Positions 1-9,650 of a stretch of DNA of 64,000 nucleotides are shown here, one piece after another. Under the pieces are notes generated by a model. The model was given only the letters and a program-made list of their open reading frames with translations, ran no database searches and was not told the origin of the DNA. How positions within the stretch are numbered: position 1 is the stretch's first letter; every line of letters begins with the position of its first letter. A program made the position numbers and the translations under genes. Source of the DNA: Granulosicoccus antarcticus IMCC3135. GTDB taxonomy: Bacteria; Pseudomonadota; Gammaproteobacteria; Granulosicoccales; Granulosicoccaceae. The stretch spans positions 6,196,501 to 6,260,500 of the forward strand of contig NZ_CP018632.1 of the NCBI RefSeq assembly GCF_002215215.1, read 5' to 3'.

Positions 1-349
1 CGGGCGCAACTCGGTTGCATTTCACGCCACCCTCAGCTTGCTGCGATTCCTCAGGCACGGGTTCATCCACAGGCATTGAGTTACCTGCGATGATCTGGCC
101 CTCTGAGCTAACGACTTCAAGCCGTGCAATCAGCGTCCCTCTGGAGACAACATCTCCTTCCACCAAAAGCAGTTCAACAATCTTGCCCCCCGATAAAGCA
201 GGTACGTCGAGCGTTGCCTTGTCACCTTCCAACACCATCACCGTGTCGTTTTCCTGAATACTGTCGCCGACCGATAGCTGTAGCTCTATGACAGGAACAT
301 CGTTGAAATCCCCGATATCAGGAACACGCAATTCAATCAAGGCTGTCAT
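1..349 (-). CDS. Dihydrolipoamide acyltransferase (E2) N-terminal lipoyl domain, partial
   Basis: The gene runs off the left edge, so only about 116 N-terminal residues are visible. They form one biotinyl/lipoyl-attachment domain that begins MTALIELRVPDIGDF and carries the lipoylation motif EGDKATLDVPA, whose lysine would carry lipoate. An acidic, proline-containing linker starts near residue 98. E2 transfers the acyl group from E1 to coenzyme A. It lies 12 bp after the E1 gene on the same strand, so it is almost certainly co-transcribed with E1 and methionine gamma-lyase. The catalytic domain is outside the window, so acetyl versus propionyl preference cannot be judged. Confidence 0.88.
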   Translation of the reverse strand, partial: MTALIELRVPDIGDFNDVPVIELQLSVGDSIQENDTVMVLEGDKATLDVPALSGGKIVELLLVEGDVVSRGTLIARLEVVSSEGQIIAGNSMPVDEPVPEESQQAEGGVKCNRVAP

Positions 350-361
350 TTCATAAACTCC

Positions 362-3049
362 TCATAGCGTCCAGGGCGCAGGCTTGCCCGCCGAGAGACC
401 GAGTGTCTTGATTGCTCTCGTTTGAACGCCAGCAGGTATCTTGCCCTCACGTTCCAGCGCTTCGATGGCGGCCAGCGCAATGCTATGGCGATCCATCTCG
501 AAGAAAGATCTCAGGACACTTCGCTGGTCGCTACGCCCAAACCCATCTGTGCCCAGTGCGATAAATCGTTGCGTCAGGTACGATGCGATCATTTGCGGAA
601 CTGCACGCACATAATCAGTCGCCGCAATCACAGCAGCTTCAGACCCAAGACATTTCTGCACATAGGTTTCACGCGGAATTACCTGTGGGTCAAGTCGGTT
701 CTGGCGTTCGGTCTCTTCCGCCTCGCGGGCCAGTTCGCAGAAACTGGTAGCACTGAATACATCCGAAGCGATATCAAATTCCTGTTCGAGGATCTTTGCG
801 GCAGCTCTGACTTCCATCAGGATTGTGCCTGAGCCGATCAGATTGACTATCGCTTTGCCGGTGCCGCAACTTTCCATTCGGTACAGCCCTTTGACAATAC
901 CCTCCTCAGTGCCTGGAGGTAGCGATGGTTGGGGATAATTCTCATTCATCACTGTCAGATAATAGAACTCGTCGATCTGATCCGTCATCATCCGACGGGT
1001 ACCGTAATCCATGATGACTGCCAACTCGTAGGCAAAGGCTGGGTCATAACTGCGACAGTTCGGGACGGTTGCGGCAATCAGTTGACTGGTCCCATCCTGG
1101 TGTTGCAAACCTTCACCAGACAGCGTGGTGCGGCCCGCTGTAGCCCCCAGAAGAAAGCCGCGCGCACGCTGATCAGCAGCAGCCCAGATCAGATCACCGA
1201 CACGCTGAAAGCCAAACATGGAATAGTAGATATAGATTGGCAGCATGGGCATACCATGAATCGAATACGAAGTTGCGGCAGCCGTCCAGGACGACAGTGC
1301 TCCAGCCTCCGTGATGCCCTCTTCCAGAAGCTGACCAGCTTCTGCCTCCTTGTAATACATCATCGAGCCTGCGTCTTCGGGCGTGTAAAGTTGCCCGTCC
1401 GGCGCGTAGATTCCGATTTGTCGAAACAGGTTATCCATGCCGAAAGTGCGGGCTTCATCCGCCACAATGGGCACGATACGCGGGCCAAAGGACTTGTCCT
1501 TGAGCAACCCGCCCATCATTCGTACGGCTGCCATCGTGGTGGACATCTGCTTGCCGTTCGCCTCCAGTGCAAATTTTCCGTACTGACTTACCGGAGGTAC
1601 GGCAACTACCGACGCTTGTGGAGCTTTACGGACACGCTTAGGTAGATACCCACCCAGGGCGGCACGCCGCTCGTGCAGATATTCCATTTCCTCGCTGTTG
1701 GGATCGGGCACGAAGATATCGAAATCTTCGACAGCCTTGTCAGACATCGGTAAATCAAATCGGTCACGGAATTGATACAGCGCCTGGGTATCAAGCTTCT
1801 TGGCCTGATGGGCAATCATCCTGGATTCTCCAGCCCCGCCCATTCCATAACCCTTCTTGGTTTTTGCCAGGATGACCGTGGGACGCCCTTTTTCCGCTTT
1901 GGCAGCAGTGAAAGCAGCATGGAGCTTGCGCATATCGTGACCACCACGCTTGAGATTGTTGATCTCGGCGTCGCTCATGTGGCTGACAAGCGCCGCTGAG
2001 CGTGGATCGGCATTGAAGAACTTCTCACGGTTGTAGTCACCATCCTTGGCACCCAGGTTCTGGTACTCGCCATCAACGGTTTCAGCAAACCGGCTGAGTA
2101 ATACATTGTCCTTGTCACGGGCGAATAGCTCATCCCACTCAGTCCCCCAGAGCACCTTGATGACATTCCAGCCTGCGCCGATGAAAAGCGATTCCAGCTC
2201 TTGAATCACCTGTCCATTTCCGCGTACCGGACCATCCAGACGTTGCAGGTTGCAGTTGACAATAAAGGTCAGATTGTCGAGCCGTTCACGGGCAGCGAGC
2301 GTCAACCCGGCAATCGATTCTGGCTCATCCATTTCGCCGTCCCCAAAAACACCCCAGACATGACGTTCTTGCGTGTCGCTCAAGCCTCGCGCCTCCAGGT
2401 AGCGCATGTAGCGGGCCTGATAGACCGCACTAAGAGGGCCAATGCCCATGGAGCCAGTTGGAACCTGCCAGAAATCCGGCATCAACCAGGGGTGTGGGTA
2501 GGAGCAGAGCCCGTTACCTGCAACTTCCTGTCGGTAGTTATCCAGCTGATCGCGACTCAAACGCCCTTCCAGATAAGCACGCGAATAGATACCGGGAGCT
2601 GAGTGTGGTTGAAAATAAACCAGATCTCCTCCGAAATCCTCGGTGCGTGCGCGAAAGAAATGATTGAAGCCAGTCTCGAAGATCTCGGCCGCCGAGGCAT
2701 AGCTGGCGACGTGCCCTCCCAGCCCTCCATAGGCCTCGTTGGCCCGTACGACCATGGCCAGAGCATTCCATCGCATGATCGATGTCAATCGAGATTCGAT
2801 CGCCAGGTTCCCCGGGTAAGCACCTTGCGCCTCAATGGGGACGGTGTTGCGGTACGATGAATAAGATTGTTCATCTTTCAAAAGCCCCTCAAGCCGGGCC
2901 GTATTCCTCAACTGTTTCAGAAGGAACTGCGCACGCTCATCTCCCGCCGATTGCTTGACACTCAGAAGAGACTCCACCCACTCACGGGTCTCCTCCGGAT
3001 CCGCATCAACGAACCGGGTTGCCCAGTTCGGATTCTCTTGCATGTTCAT
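362..3049 (-). CDS. aceE: Homodimeric 2-oxoacid dehydrogenase E1 (pyruvate / 2-ketobutyrate dehydrogenase)
   Basis: This is a full-length (895 aa) thiamine-diphosphate E1 of the AceE type. The ThDP/Mg motif is visible as GDGEMDEPES at about residues 236-245, ending with NCNLQRLDG near 265. A longer frame reaches 3079, but ATG at 3049 has a strong GAGGAGGGAGAG ribosome site and leaves 26 bp after the upstream gene. The family decarboxylates pyruvate and passes the acyl group to lipoyl-E2. Directly downstream of methionine gamma-lyase, as in the Pseudomonas putida mdeAB operon, the likely physiological substrate is 2-ketobutyrate, giving propionyl-CoA. That specificity is inference; a housekeeping pyruvate dehydrogenase role cannot be excluded. 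Confidence 0.93.
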   Translation of the reverse strand: MNMQENPNWATRFVDADPEETREWVESLLSVKQSAGDERAQFLLKQLRNTARLEGLLKDEQSYSSYRNTVPIEAQGAYPGNLAIESRLTSIMRWNALAMVVRANEAYGGLGGHVASYASAAEIFETGFNHFFRARTEDFGGDLVYFQPHSAPGIYSRAYLEGRLSRDQLDNYRQEVAGNGLCSYPHPWLMPDFWQVPTGSMGIGPLSAVYQARYMRYLEARGLSDTQERHVWGVFGDGEMDEPESIAGLTLAARERLDNLTFIVNCNLQRLDGPVRGNGQVIQELESLFIGAGWNVIKVLWGTEWDELFARDKDNVLLSRFAETVDGEYQNLGAKDGDYNREKFFNADPRSAALVSHMSDAEINNLKRGGHDMRKLHAAFTAAKAEKGRPTVILAKTKKGYGMGGAGESRMIAHQAKKLDTQALYQFRDRFDLPMSDKAVEDFDIFVPDPNSEEMEYLHERRAALGGYLPKRVRKAPQASVVAVPPVSQYGKFALEANGKQMSTTMAAVRMMGGLLKDKSFGPRIVPIVADEARTFGMDNLFRQIGIYAPDGQLYTPEDAGSMMYYKEAEAGQLLEEGITEAGALSSWTAAATSYSIHGMPMLPIYIYYSMFGFQRVGDLIWAAADQRARGFLLGATAGRTTLSGEGLQHQDGTSQLIAATVPNCRSYDPAFAYELAVIMDYGTRRMMTDQIDEFYYLTVMNENYPQPSLPPGTEEGIVKGLYRMESCGTGKAIVNLIGSGTILMEVRAAAKILEQEFDIASDVFSATSFCELAREAEETERQNRLDPQVIPRETYVQKCLGSEAAVIAATDYVRAVPQMIASYLTQRFIALGTDGFGRSDQRSVLRSFFEMDRHSIALAAIEALEREGKIPAGVQTRAIKTLGLSAGKPAPWTL

Positions 3050-3075
3050 GCTCTCCCTCCTCGTTGTGTCGCGAA

Positions 3076-4281
3076 TCAAGCGCTCTTGCTGTATTTCACG
3101 GGTGGTAATGCTTGTGTCAGATCAGCCAGAATGTCATCGATGCCTTCCAGCCCTACTGACAAACGGATCAAGCCGTCGCTGATACCGTACACGGCACGTT
3201 CTTCGGGGGTGTAGGTTGAGTGGGTCATGCTGGCAGGGTGCTGAATCAGAGTCTCTGCATCTCCCAGTGATACCGCCCGCCCAATCATTGTCAGCCGGTT
3301 CATCATGGCGCGCCCCGCCGCAATCCCACCGTGCAGTTCAAACGCGATCATGCCGCCATACCCTGGCATCTGTTTTTGAGCAAGCGAGTGCTGGGGAAAA
3401 CTCTCCAGACCTGGGAAGTACACCTCTGGCACCGCCGGATGCTCTTCCAGCATCCGGGCGATAGTCATTGCACTCTGGCAGTGGCGGTCCATCCGCAAAG
3501 CAAGTGTCTTGATTCCACGCATTACCAGCATCGCATTGAAGGGTGACATAACGGCTCCAGTCATGTCTTTCATGCCGATCAGGCGTATCTGCTTGACCAT
3601 CTCGCCGCTGCCGACAACAAGGCCGGCTACCAGATCGCCATGCCCGCCCAGGTATTTGGTCGCTGAGTGCACGACTATATCTGCACCAAATTCCAGCGGT
3701 CTGGTAAGAAAGGGTGTTGCATACGTATTATCGACAACAACCGTTGCACCGTAAGATCTGGCAATAGTCGAAACCGCTTCTATATCTACCAGCCGCATGT
3801 TGGGATTGGCTGGTGTTTCAAAATAGATTACGCGAGTCTTTTCGCTGATAGCCTCTTTCAGATTCTGAGGCTCGGTCATGTCGATCGGTGTGACAGTAAT
3901 TCCAAATTTTGTCAGCCCATGTTGCATGAAGGAAAAAGTGCAGCCATAAAGAGTTTTATCGATGATCAGCTCATCTCCTGGCGCTAACAATGTCCATAGC
4001 GTGGAGGTGATCGCGCCCATGCCTGAAGCGAGGGCCAGACCGGCCTCTGCCCCTTCAAGGCTTGCAATCCGACGCTCCAGAAGGTCGTTTGTCGGATTCG
4101 AGATGCGCGAGTAGAAATGTCCCGACCGTTCGCCAGCAAACATTTCTGCACCCACCTCGGCACTTTCAAATACGAAGGTCGACGTCAAATGCAAAGGCGG
4201 AGTGAGTGCCCCTTCGTTCTGTCTTGGATCGTACCCGTGGTGTATAGCGCGGGTAGCGAAATCGGATTGAGAGTCGTTCAT
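3076..4281 (-). CDS. mdeA: Methionine gamma-lyase
   Basis: A 401-residue PLP enzyme of the Cys/Met-metabolism family. It should cleave L-methionine to methanethiol, ammonia and 2-ketobutyrate. The PLP lysine lies in SATKYLGGHGD (Lys about 209). The segment LYGCT (Tyr112, Cys114) carries the active-site cysteine typical of true methionine gamma-lyases and missing from cystathionine lyases/synthases. An upstream TTG at 4314 is possible, but ATG at 4281 is preceded by GGAG. It heads the operon with E1 and E2, which would turn the 2-ketobutyrate product into propionyl-CoA. Related gamma-family enzymes such as O-acetylhomoserine sulfhydrylase are less likely given the Cys. Confidence 0.92.
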   Translation of the reverse strand: MNDSQSDFATRAIHHGYDPRQNEGALTPPLHLTSTFVFESAEVGAEMFAGERSGHFYSRISNPTNDLLERRIASLEGAEAGLALASGMGAITSTLWTLLAPGDELIIDKTLYGCTFSFMQHGLTKFGITVTPIDMTEPQNLKEAISEKTRVIYFETPANPNMRLVDIEAVSTIARSYGATVVVDNTYATPFLTRPLEFGADIVVHSATKYLGGHGDLVAGLVVGSGEMVKQIRLIGMKDMTGAVMSPFNAMLVMRGIKTLALRMDRHCQSAMTIARMLEEHPAVPEVYFPGLESFPQHSLAQKQMPGYGGMIAFELHGGIAAGRAMMNRLTMIGRAVSLGDAETLIQHPASMTHSTYTPEERAVYGISDGLIRLSVGLEGIDDILADLTQALPPVKYSKSA

Positions 4282-4762
4282 CGGCGGATCTCCATTGCTT
4301 GCAGCAATATTCAAGGAGATGAACGGGTGTTTTTCACCAAATACGACGGGGTAATTATTGATTATTGGCAGATTATGCTGCCATCGGTCTGTTTTTGACC
4401 GGTTTCTACCTTTACCCCAGCACCTTGAACAGGCTCATGTCGATGCGCTGTCCACTGAGCGATGGTTACCTTGTTTGCAGGCTGTTTCAATAATTCTTGC
4501 CAAGTTTCAGAAAATGTGTCACATTTTTCCATAGGGAAGCCTACGGTTAAAAAATCAATACTTTTCCGCCACCTGCCAATCGACAGAGCCTTATGAGCAC
4601 ATCTTAAGTCCTGGCCTACCATCAGCACCGTTCTACCGATCTGTATCGCACCTCCTGGAGTTCAGCCAACCTTGAACCCCGCATCCAGCATTGTCGGGAT
4701 ATTGAAGTGGCCGCCCAATTCCGGCTGCCTGAAATCGAACAGCAAGACCATAAGGAAACAAA
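4282..4762. other. 481-bp divergent intergenic region
   Basis: Separates the minus-strand mdeA operon from the plus-strand sox operon and must hold both promoters. The only clear structure is a perfect 17-bp palindrome at 4511-4527 (listed separately). The soxB ribosome site AAGGAAAC lies at 4752-4759. No convincing gene or RNA was found here. Confidence 0.6.
4511..4527. promoter_or_regulatory. Perfect 17-bp palindrome, candidate operator
   Basis: AAAATGTG-T-CACATTTT is perfectly symmetrical around a single central base and sits about 230 bp from mdeA and 236 bp from soxB. Its size and symmetry fit a dimeric helix-turn-helix repressor or activator site. The cognate regulator is not evident; the Lrp-family gene at 10390 or a TetR in this window are candidates only by proximity. 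Confidence 0.5.
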
Positions 4763-6016
4763 ATGATGCGCTCCTATTCCGCACTCAAAGTCCTGCGTGA
4801 GGGACTACGAGGACATACAGGCTGGCAACCTCTCTGGCGTAGTCCTGAACCACAAACCAACTATGATGTGATCATCATCGGTGGTGGTGGCCACGGATTG
4901 GCTACTGCGTATTATCTGGCAAAAAACCATAACGTACGCCGTATTGCCGTGATTGAAAAAGGCTGGCTCGGTGGTGGCAATACCGGTCGCAACACCACGA
5001 TCATCCGCTCGAACTACTTCTATCCTGAGAGCACGAGGCTGTATGACCTTTCGGTTCGGCTCTACGAAAACCTTGCACGTGAGATCAACTACAACGTGAT
5101 GTTCTCGCAGCGCGGAATGCTGGTTTTGTCTCATTCCGAAGCCGAAATGGAAATTGCTGCGCGAACAGTCAACGCCATGCAGTTGAATGGGGCCGATGCC
5201 GAATTGCTCGACGCCAGAGATGTACAGAAAAAAGCTCCTATCTTGAATTTTCGCGATGACGCGCGTTATCCGATTCATGGTGCCATCTGGCAGGGTCGAG
5301 CCGGCACAGCACGCCATGATGCGGTGGCATGGGGCTACGCCCGCGCTGCGGATGAGTTGGGAGTCGACATCATCCAGAACTGCGAAGTCACCGGTTTTTC
5401 GATCCAGGGCGGTCGTTGTAATGGCGTAGAGACTACCAAGGGCAAAATTCATGCAGATCGAGTCGGCGTCGCAGTGGCCGGACACTCCTCTGTATTGGCC
5501 GAGATGGGAGGCTACACACTCCCGATCCATTCCTATGCACTTCAAGCATTCGTGACTGAAGCGGTCAAGCCGGTAATGGATACGGTTGCGTTTTCGCCGA
5601 TGACGGGAAGTTATTTCAGCCAGTCCGACAAGGGTGGTCTTGTGATCGGCGGGGCGCTTGATCGCATCCCCTCCTACGCGCAACGAGGTAACACCCCCAT
5701 GCAGGAAACAGTGCTGTCGGGAATTATCGAAATGGCACCAGCACTCGCTAAAGTCAAATTGCTTCGCCATTGGGCAGGTAACGTTGATGTCAGCCCCGAC
5801 AGTTCGCCCTTGATCGGACCGTCAGGGACCGACGGCATTTATGTCAACTGCGGCTGGGGAACAGGTGGTTTCAAAGCTATTCCTGCTGGTGGCTATCTGT
5901 TTGCACACCTCCTGGCAACAGGCAGTCACCATGAAATCAGCCGTCCCTTCGATCTCGACAGGTTTAGTACCGGTCGCATGCTTGACGAAGCGGCCGGATC
6001 CGGCATCGCACACTGA
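4763..6016 (+). CDS. soxB: Sarcosine oxidase beta subunit
   Basis: A 417-residue FAD-binding subunit of heterotetrameric sarcosine oxidase, which oxidatively demethylates sarcosine to glycine with transfer of the methyl carbon to tetrahydrofolate. The Rossmann motif GGGGHG is at about residues 40-45. ARHDAVAWGY contains His185, matching the histidine that carries covalent FMN in characterised beta subunits. The N-terminal stretch before the FAD motif is the usual one for this subunit. It is the first gene of soxBDAG, with 16 bp to soxD. The start has a good AAGGA site; a second ATG directly follows. Confidence 0.95.
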   Translation: MMRSYSALKVLREGLRGHTGWQPLWRSPEPQTNYDVIIIGGGGHGLATAYYLAKNHNVRRIAVIEKGWLGGGNTGRNTTIIRSNYFYPESTRLYDLSVRLYENLAREINYNVMFSQRGMLVLSHSEAEMEIAARTVNAMQLNGADAELLDARDVQKKAPILNFRDDARYPIHGAIWQGRAGTARHDAVAWGYARAADELGVDIIQNCEVTGFSIQGGRCNGVETTKGKIHADRVGVAVAGHSSVLAEMGGYTLPIHSYALQAFVTEAVKPVMDTVAFSPMTGSYFSQSDKGGLVIGGALDRIPSYAQRGNTPMQETVLSGIIEMAPALAKVKLLRHWAGNVDVSPDSSPLIGPSGTDGIYVNCGWGTGGFKAIPAGGYLFAHLLATGSHHEISRPFDLDRFSTGRMLDEAAGSGIAH

Positions 6017-6032
6017 TACAAGGAAACCAGAC

Positions 6033-6299
6033 ATGCAAAGCTTCCCATGTCCTTTTTGTGGCCCTCGCGACGAGCGCGAATTCCACTTCGCGGGAGAGGC
6101 GGACAAGATTCGCCCGGACACAACTCAAACGATAAGTGATGCTGAATGGGCAGATTACCTGTTCAATCTCAAAAACTCCAGAGGACCGACTCGTGAAATC
6201 TGGGTCCATACACCTTGCCAGGAATACTTCGTCATGGAGCGCGATACTGCAACCATGGATGTCATTGGAGCGCACAGCCTCAGAAAGGACATTGCATGA
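6033..6299 (+). CDS. soxD: Sarcosine oxidase delta subunit
   Basis: Small 88-residue subunit that binds a structural zinc. The metal ligands expected for the family are visible: Cys6-x-x-Cys9 (MQSFPCPFCG) and HTPC near 59-62. The frame is open upstream to 5841, but that part overlaps soxB; ATG 6033 after AAGGAAACCAG gives the conserved SoxD N terminus. Its stop overlaps the soxA start in an ATGA arrangement, so delta and alpha are translationally coupled. Confidence 0.94.
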   Translation: MQSFPCPFCGPRDEREFHFAGEADKIRPDTTQTISDAEWADYLFNLKNSRGPTREIWVHTPCQEYFVMERDTATMDVIGAHSLRKDIA

Positions 6300-9091
6300 G
6301 CGCACAACGTCTTGAAGGCCGCGGGATAATTGATCCCACGAGCAAGCTGTGCTTTCGTTTCGACGGACAGTCCTACACAGGCTTTAGTGGCGACACCGTG
6401 GCCTCTGCGTTATTGGCCTCTGGTGTTCGGATATTTGCACGTAGCTTCAAGTATCACCGCCCTCGAGGGGTCTGGGGTAGTTGGAATGATGATCCCAATG
6501 CGATCGTGGATATTCGCGTCGATGAGGTCACTTTTCCTAATTGCCAGGCGACGACGACACAGTTGATCGACGGCATGGATGTGCGATCGATCAATGCATG
6601 GCCCAACGCTTCATTTGACGTGAAAGCGATGCTGGACTTGGGTAGCCGCTTTTTGCCTGCAGGCTTCTACTACAAAATGTTCATGTGGCCCGACTGGCAC
6701 CTGTTCGAACCAATGATTCGCAAAATGGCTGGCATGGGCACATTGAGCGACGAGGTTGTCGAAGGCTATGATGCAGTCATTCTGCACGAAAGCTGCGAGC
6801 TATTGATCATAGGTGGTGGCGCTGCAGGATTGGCCGCCGCACGCACCGCAGCCGAAGGCGGGCGCTCTGTGTTGATTGTCGAAGATCACGCAGACTTCGG
6901 GGGCAGAATACTAGCCAGAGCGGATCTGATCGATGGACAGAATCCAGTCGACTGGGTCAACGATCAAATTTCCGCCATCCGAGCCGCGGGCGGGCGAGCT
7001 CTTTCACGCACGACAGCAATTGGCATCTACGATCATCGGGCTATCTCCTTGATCGAGGATCGCGGTGTTGGTGTCGCCCCGGTTGTACGCAAGGTACGCC
7101 CCGATTCCGTAATTCTTGCAAGCGGTGCTATCGACCGGCCTGTCACGTTTACCAACAATGATCGACCGGGAGTGATGTCTCTGGAAGGAGCTGCCGATTT
7201 TCTGGCCAGGTACGGCGTGCTTGTAGGCGAGCGAATTGCAGTCTTATCCAACAGACCCGATAAACAGTTAATGGCACAGCTGTTCCGCGACGCCGGAGCA
7301 CACGTTCAGGAATTCGACGCAACCCGAGAGACAGCTGAAATAAAGGGACGACGCGGCGTCAAGGCCTTGCAAATCGGCAGTGAGATATACCCTTGCGATA
7401 CCGTTCTGGCCTCTGGTGGGCTGACTCCAGCAATACATCTTTGGCGGCATGCAGGAGGCAAACTCGATTGGGACGAGCCACGCCAGGCGTTCCTTCCCGG
7501 CAAGGGACCAGACTGGTTGCAGGCCATAGGTGCGGCAAACGGTACCTATGACCTGGAAACAGCGATCGACGAGGCAAAGTCTGTAGCACTCGGTATGCGT
7601 GTACACAGGCGTGCAAGCTATACACTTCCGCCTCTTTGGCCCGATCTGTCGGCAAAGGGTCGGCAATGGCTTGATTTTCAGCATGATGTTACGGTCAAGG
7701 ACATTGCCCTCGCTAAACAGGAAAACATGGTGTCGGTCGAACACCTGAAGCGCTATACCACACTGGGCATGGCTGGCGATCAGGGCAAGATATCGAACAT
7801 GCCAGCGTTGGCGACAATGGCGAAATTGCAGGGAAAACCCATTCCCGAAGTGGGCACAACCACATTCCGCCCGCCGTTTGTCCCAGTACCTCTTGAAACC
7901 TATAGTGGCGCTCATAAAGGCACGCGAATGGGGCCATTGAAGCGTCTAGCGCTAGAACCCGATCACCGGAAGCTTGACGCGGCCATGGGCGAATACGGCG
8001 GCTGGCTCAGACCCGCCTGGTATGGCGGCTCCGATGAGAAAACGGCAGTGCTTCGTGAATGCTGCATTGCCCGTAACGCAGCTGCCATCATGGATGGCTC
8101 AGCACTGGGTACGATCGAGGTTGTTGGCCCGGATGCGCGTGATCTGGTCAATTTCGTGTACTACAATACAATGTCGAATCTGCAACCCGGCCGTATTCGC
8201 TATGGGTTCATGCTGACCGAATCAGGGTTGGTTTTTGATGATGGCGTCATGGCTTGTGTCAACGACAATCGGTTCATCATCTCGTGCTCTTCATCGCACG
8301 CAGACAGTGTCATGGCTCACCTGGAGAACTGGCGCCAGGACAAGTTTGATCCCTCACGAGTATTCATTCATGACACCACGCAAAACTGGTCGACTGTCAC
8401 CGTAGCCGGCCCCAAGGCAAGAGATATAGTAGCGGCACTGAACGTCCTGGATGAGCTGACCAACTTTGCGCACATGTCGCTGAAGATGGGTAGTTTCAAT
8501 GGAAGACCCGCCCGTGTGGCACGAGTCAGTTTCACCGGTGATACCAGTTATGAAATTTCGGTCCGTAATGACTACGTCAAAGAACTTTGGGCAGCAGCAT
8601 TGGAAATGGGGAAACCATTCGGGGCAGGCCCTGTTGGGGCCGAAGCGCTTACCGTGCTGCGTGCCGAGAAAGGATATATCCTCGTTGGCAAGGATACTGA
8701 TGGAGAAACCATGCCGCATGATCTTGGCTTTACCGTACCGCGCCTGAAGAAAAAGGCGGCATTTGCAGGAGATCGTAGCTTGCACAACCAAAACGCCAAT
8801 CGAACGGATCGCAAGCAGCTAGTCGGACTGCAAGTTGATCCTGGAGCCTGCATGCTGCCTGTCGGAGCTCATATTGTCGATGCTCGAAACGGTAGAAAGG
8901 TGTCGTTGGGCTATGTCACATCAAGCCATGAGAGCCCGACACTTGAACGTCCGATTGCGTTGGCATTAGTGAGTTCCGGAGCTGACTTGATGGGTCAGAA
9001 TGTCAGTGTCTGGCATATGGGGGAAAGCTCAACAGCGCATGTCACCCTCCCCTGTGCCTTTGATCAGGAAGGAGAACGTCTCGATGCGTGA
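6296..9091 (+). CDS. soxA: Sarcosine oxidase alpha subunit
   Basis: Large (931 aa) subunit of tetrameric sarcosine oxidase. An N-terminal ferredoxin-like segment (about 15-95, including RSFKYHRPRG) lacks the cluster cysteines, as is normal here. A dinucleotide-binding Rossmann domain follows with GGGAAG at 173-178, and the C-terminal third (about 560-920) is a GcvT-like folate domain that captures formaldehyde as methylene-tetrahydrofolate. Start at 6296 overlaps the soxD stop by 4 bp. The 3' end overlaps soxG by 8 bp. No glyA, purU or folD sits next to the operon, unlike many sox loci. Confidence 0.95.
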   Translation: MSAQRLEGRGIIDPTSKLCFRFDGQSYTGFSGDTVASALLASGVRIFARSFKYHRPRGVWGSWNDDPNAIVDIRVDEVTFPNCQATTTQLIDGMDVRSINAWPNASFDVKAMLDLGSRFLPAGFYYKMFMWPDWHLFEPMIRKMAGMGTLSDEVVEGYDAVILHESCELLIIGGGAAGLAAARTAAEGGRSVLIVEDHADFGGRILARADLIDGQNPVDWVNDQISAIRAAGGRALSRTTAIGIYDHRAISLIEDRGVGVAPVVRKVRPDSVILASGAIDRPVTFTNNDRPGVMSLEGAADFLARYGVLVGERIAVLSNRPDKQLMAQLFRDAGAHVQEFDATRETAEIKGRRGVKALQIGSEIYPCDTVLASGGLTPAIHLWRHAGGKLDWDEPRQAFLPGKGPDWLQAIGAANGTYDLETAIDEAKSVALGMRVHRRASYTLPPLWPDLSAKGRQWLDFQHDVTVKDIALAKQENMVSVEHLKRYTTLGMAGDQGKISNMPALATMAKLQGKPIPEVGTTTFRPPFVPVPLETYSGAHKGTRMGPLKRLALEPDHRKLDAAMGEYGGWLRPAWYGGSDEKTAVLRECCIARNAAAIMDGSALGTIEVVGPDARDLVNFVYYNTMSNLQPGRIRYGFMLTESGLVFDDGVMACVNDNRFIISCSSSHADSVMAHLENWRQDKFDPSRVFIHDTTQNWSTVTVAGPKARDIVAALNVLDELTNFAHMSLKMGSFNGRPARVARVSFTGDTSYEISVRNDYVKELWAAALEMGKPFGAGPVGAEALTVLRAEKGYILVGKDTDGETMPHDLGFTVPRLKKKAAFAGDRSLHNQNANRTDRKQLVGLQVDPGACMLPVGAHIVDARNGRKVSLGYVTSSHESPTLERPIALALVSSGADLMGQNVSVWHMGESSTAHVTLPCAFDQEGERLDA

Positions 9092-9641
9092 CGATCGCAA
9101 CCGATGGGCTGCGGCCCCATCAGAAGCAAGGCCAGAGCTGGTCGCTCAGGCAGTAACTGCACGGATTGTTGCAATAGAACGTCAAACGGTTCTGAGCGGC
9201 GATTATTCTTCTTGTCTTGAGCTTGCCGGTATGTGCCAGCCCGCGGTAGGAAGCCATGAGGTTGCCAATGGAGACAGCTATGCCATTCGACAACGTAGAG
9301 ATCGAATTCTGATCATCAACGGCGTGCAGCTAGAGGATGGCTGGCATGAAGGTACCGGTGTCGCAATTGCCGATATGTCATCGGCCTACTGCGTCATTGA
9401 AATTTCCGGGACAGATGCCGAACGTATCATTGCCACCGGGACCGAGTATTCTGCAGCCACCTCTAGCCCATCGGCCGCACGCCTGTGGCATGGATTTTCT
9501 TGCCTGATTTACCGGCACGAGAACAAGTACCGCCTGCATATCCGATCAGCATATCTCGAAGCCGCTTGGGACATGCTTCAACAGCAGTTCGTGTTGGTAG
9601 CGCAACTTCAACGGGCGAACGCTGAGTCCTATAACCCTTAG
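9084..9641 (+). CDS. soxG: Sarcosine oxidase gamma subunit
   Basis: A 185-residue subunit of the sarcosine oxidase complex; GcvT-related fold that helps close the folate domain. ATG at 9084 follows AGGAAGGAGAA and overlaps the soxA stop, completing the canonical B-D-A-G order. The sequence contains the family's weakly conserved ADMSSAYCVIEISG strand and an LWHGFSC segment. It ends 9 bp before a TetR regulator, which is therefore probably the last or next-to-last gene of the same transcript. Confidence 0.9.
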   Translation: MRDDRNRWAAAPSEARPELVAQAVTARIVAIERQTVLSGDYSSCLELAGMCQPAVGSHEVANGDSYAIRQRRDRILIINGVQLEDGWHEGTGVAIADMSSAYCVIEISGTDAERIIATGTEYSAATSSPSAARLWHGFSCLIYRHENKYRLHIRSAYLEAAWDMLQQQFVLVAQLQRANAESYNP

Positions 9642-9650
9642 GCGCCCACT

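Noticed and set aside
4805-5770. 321-codon open frame on the minus strand opposite soxB
   Set aside because: It is antisense to a clearly conserved soxB, has no family motifs and its composition is that expected of a shadow frame.
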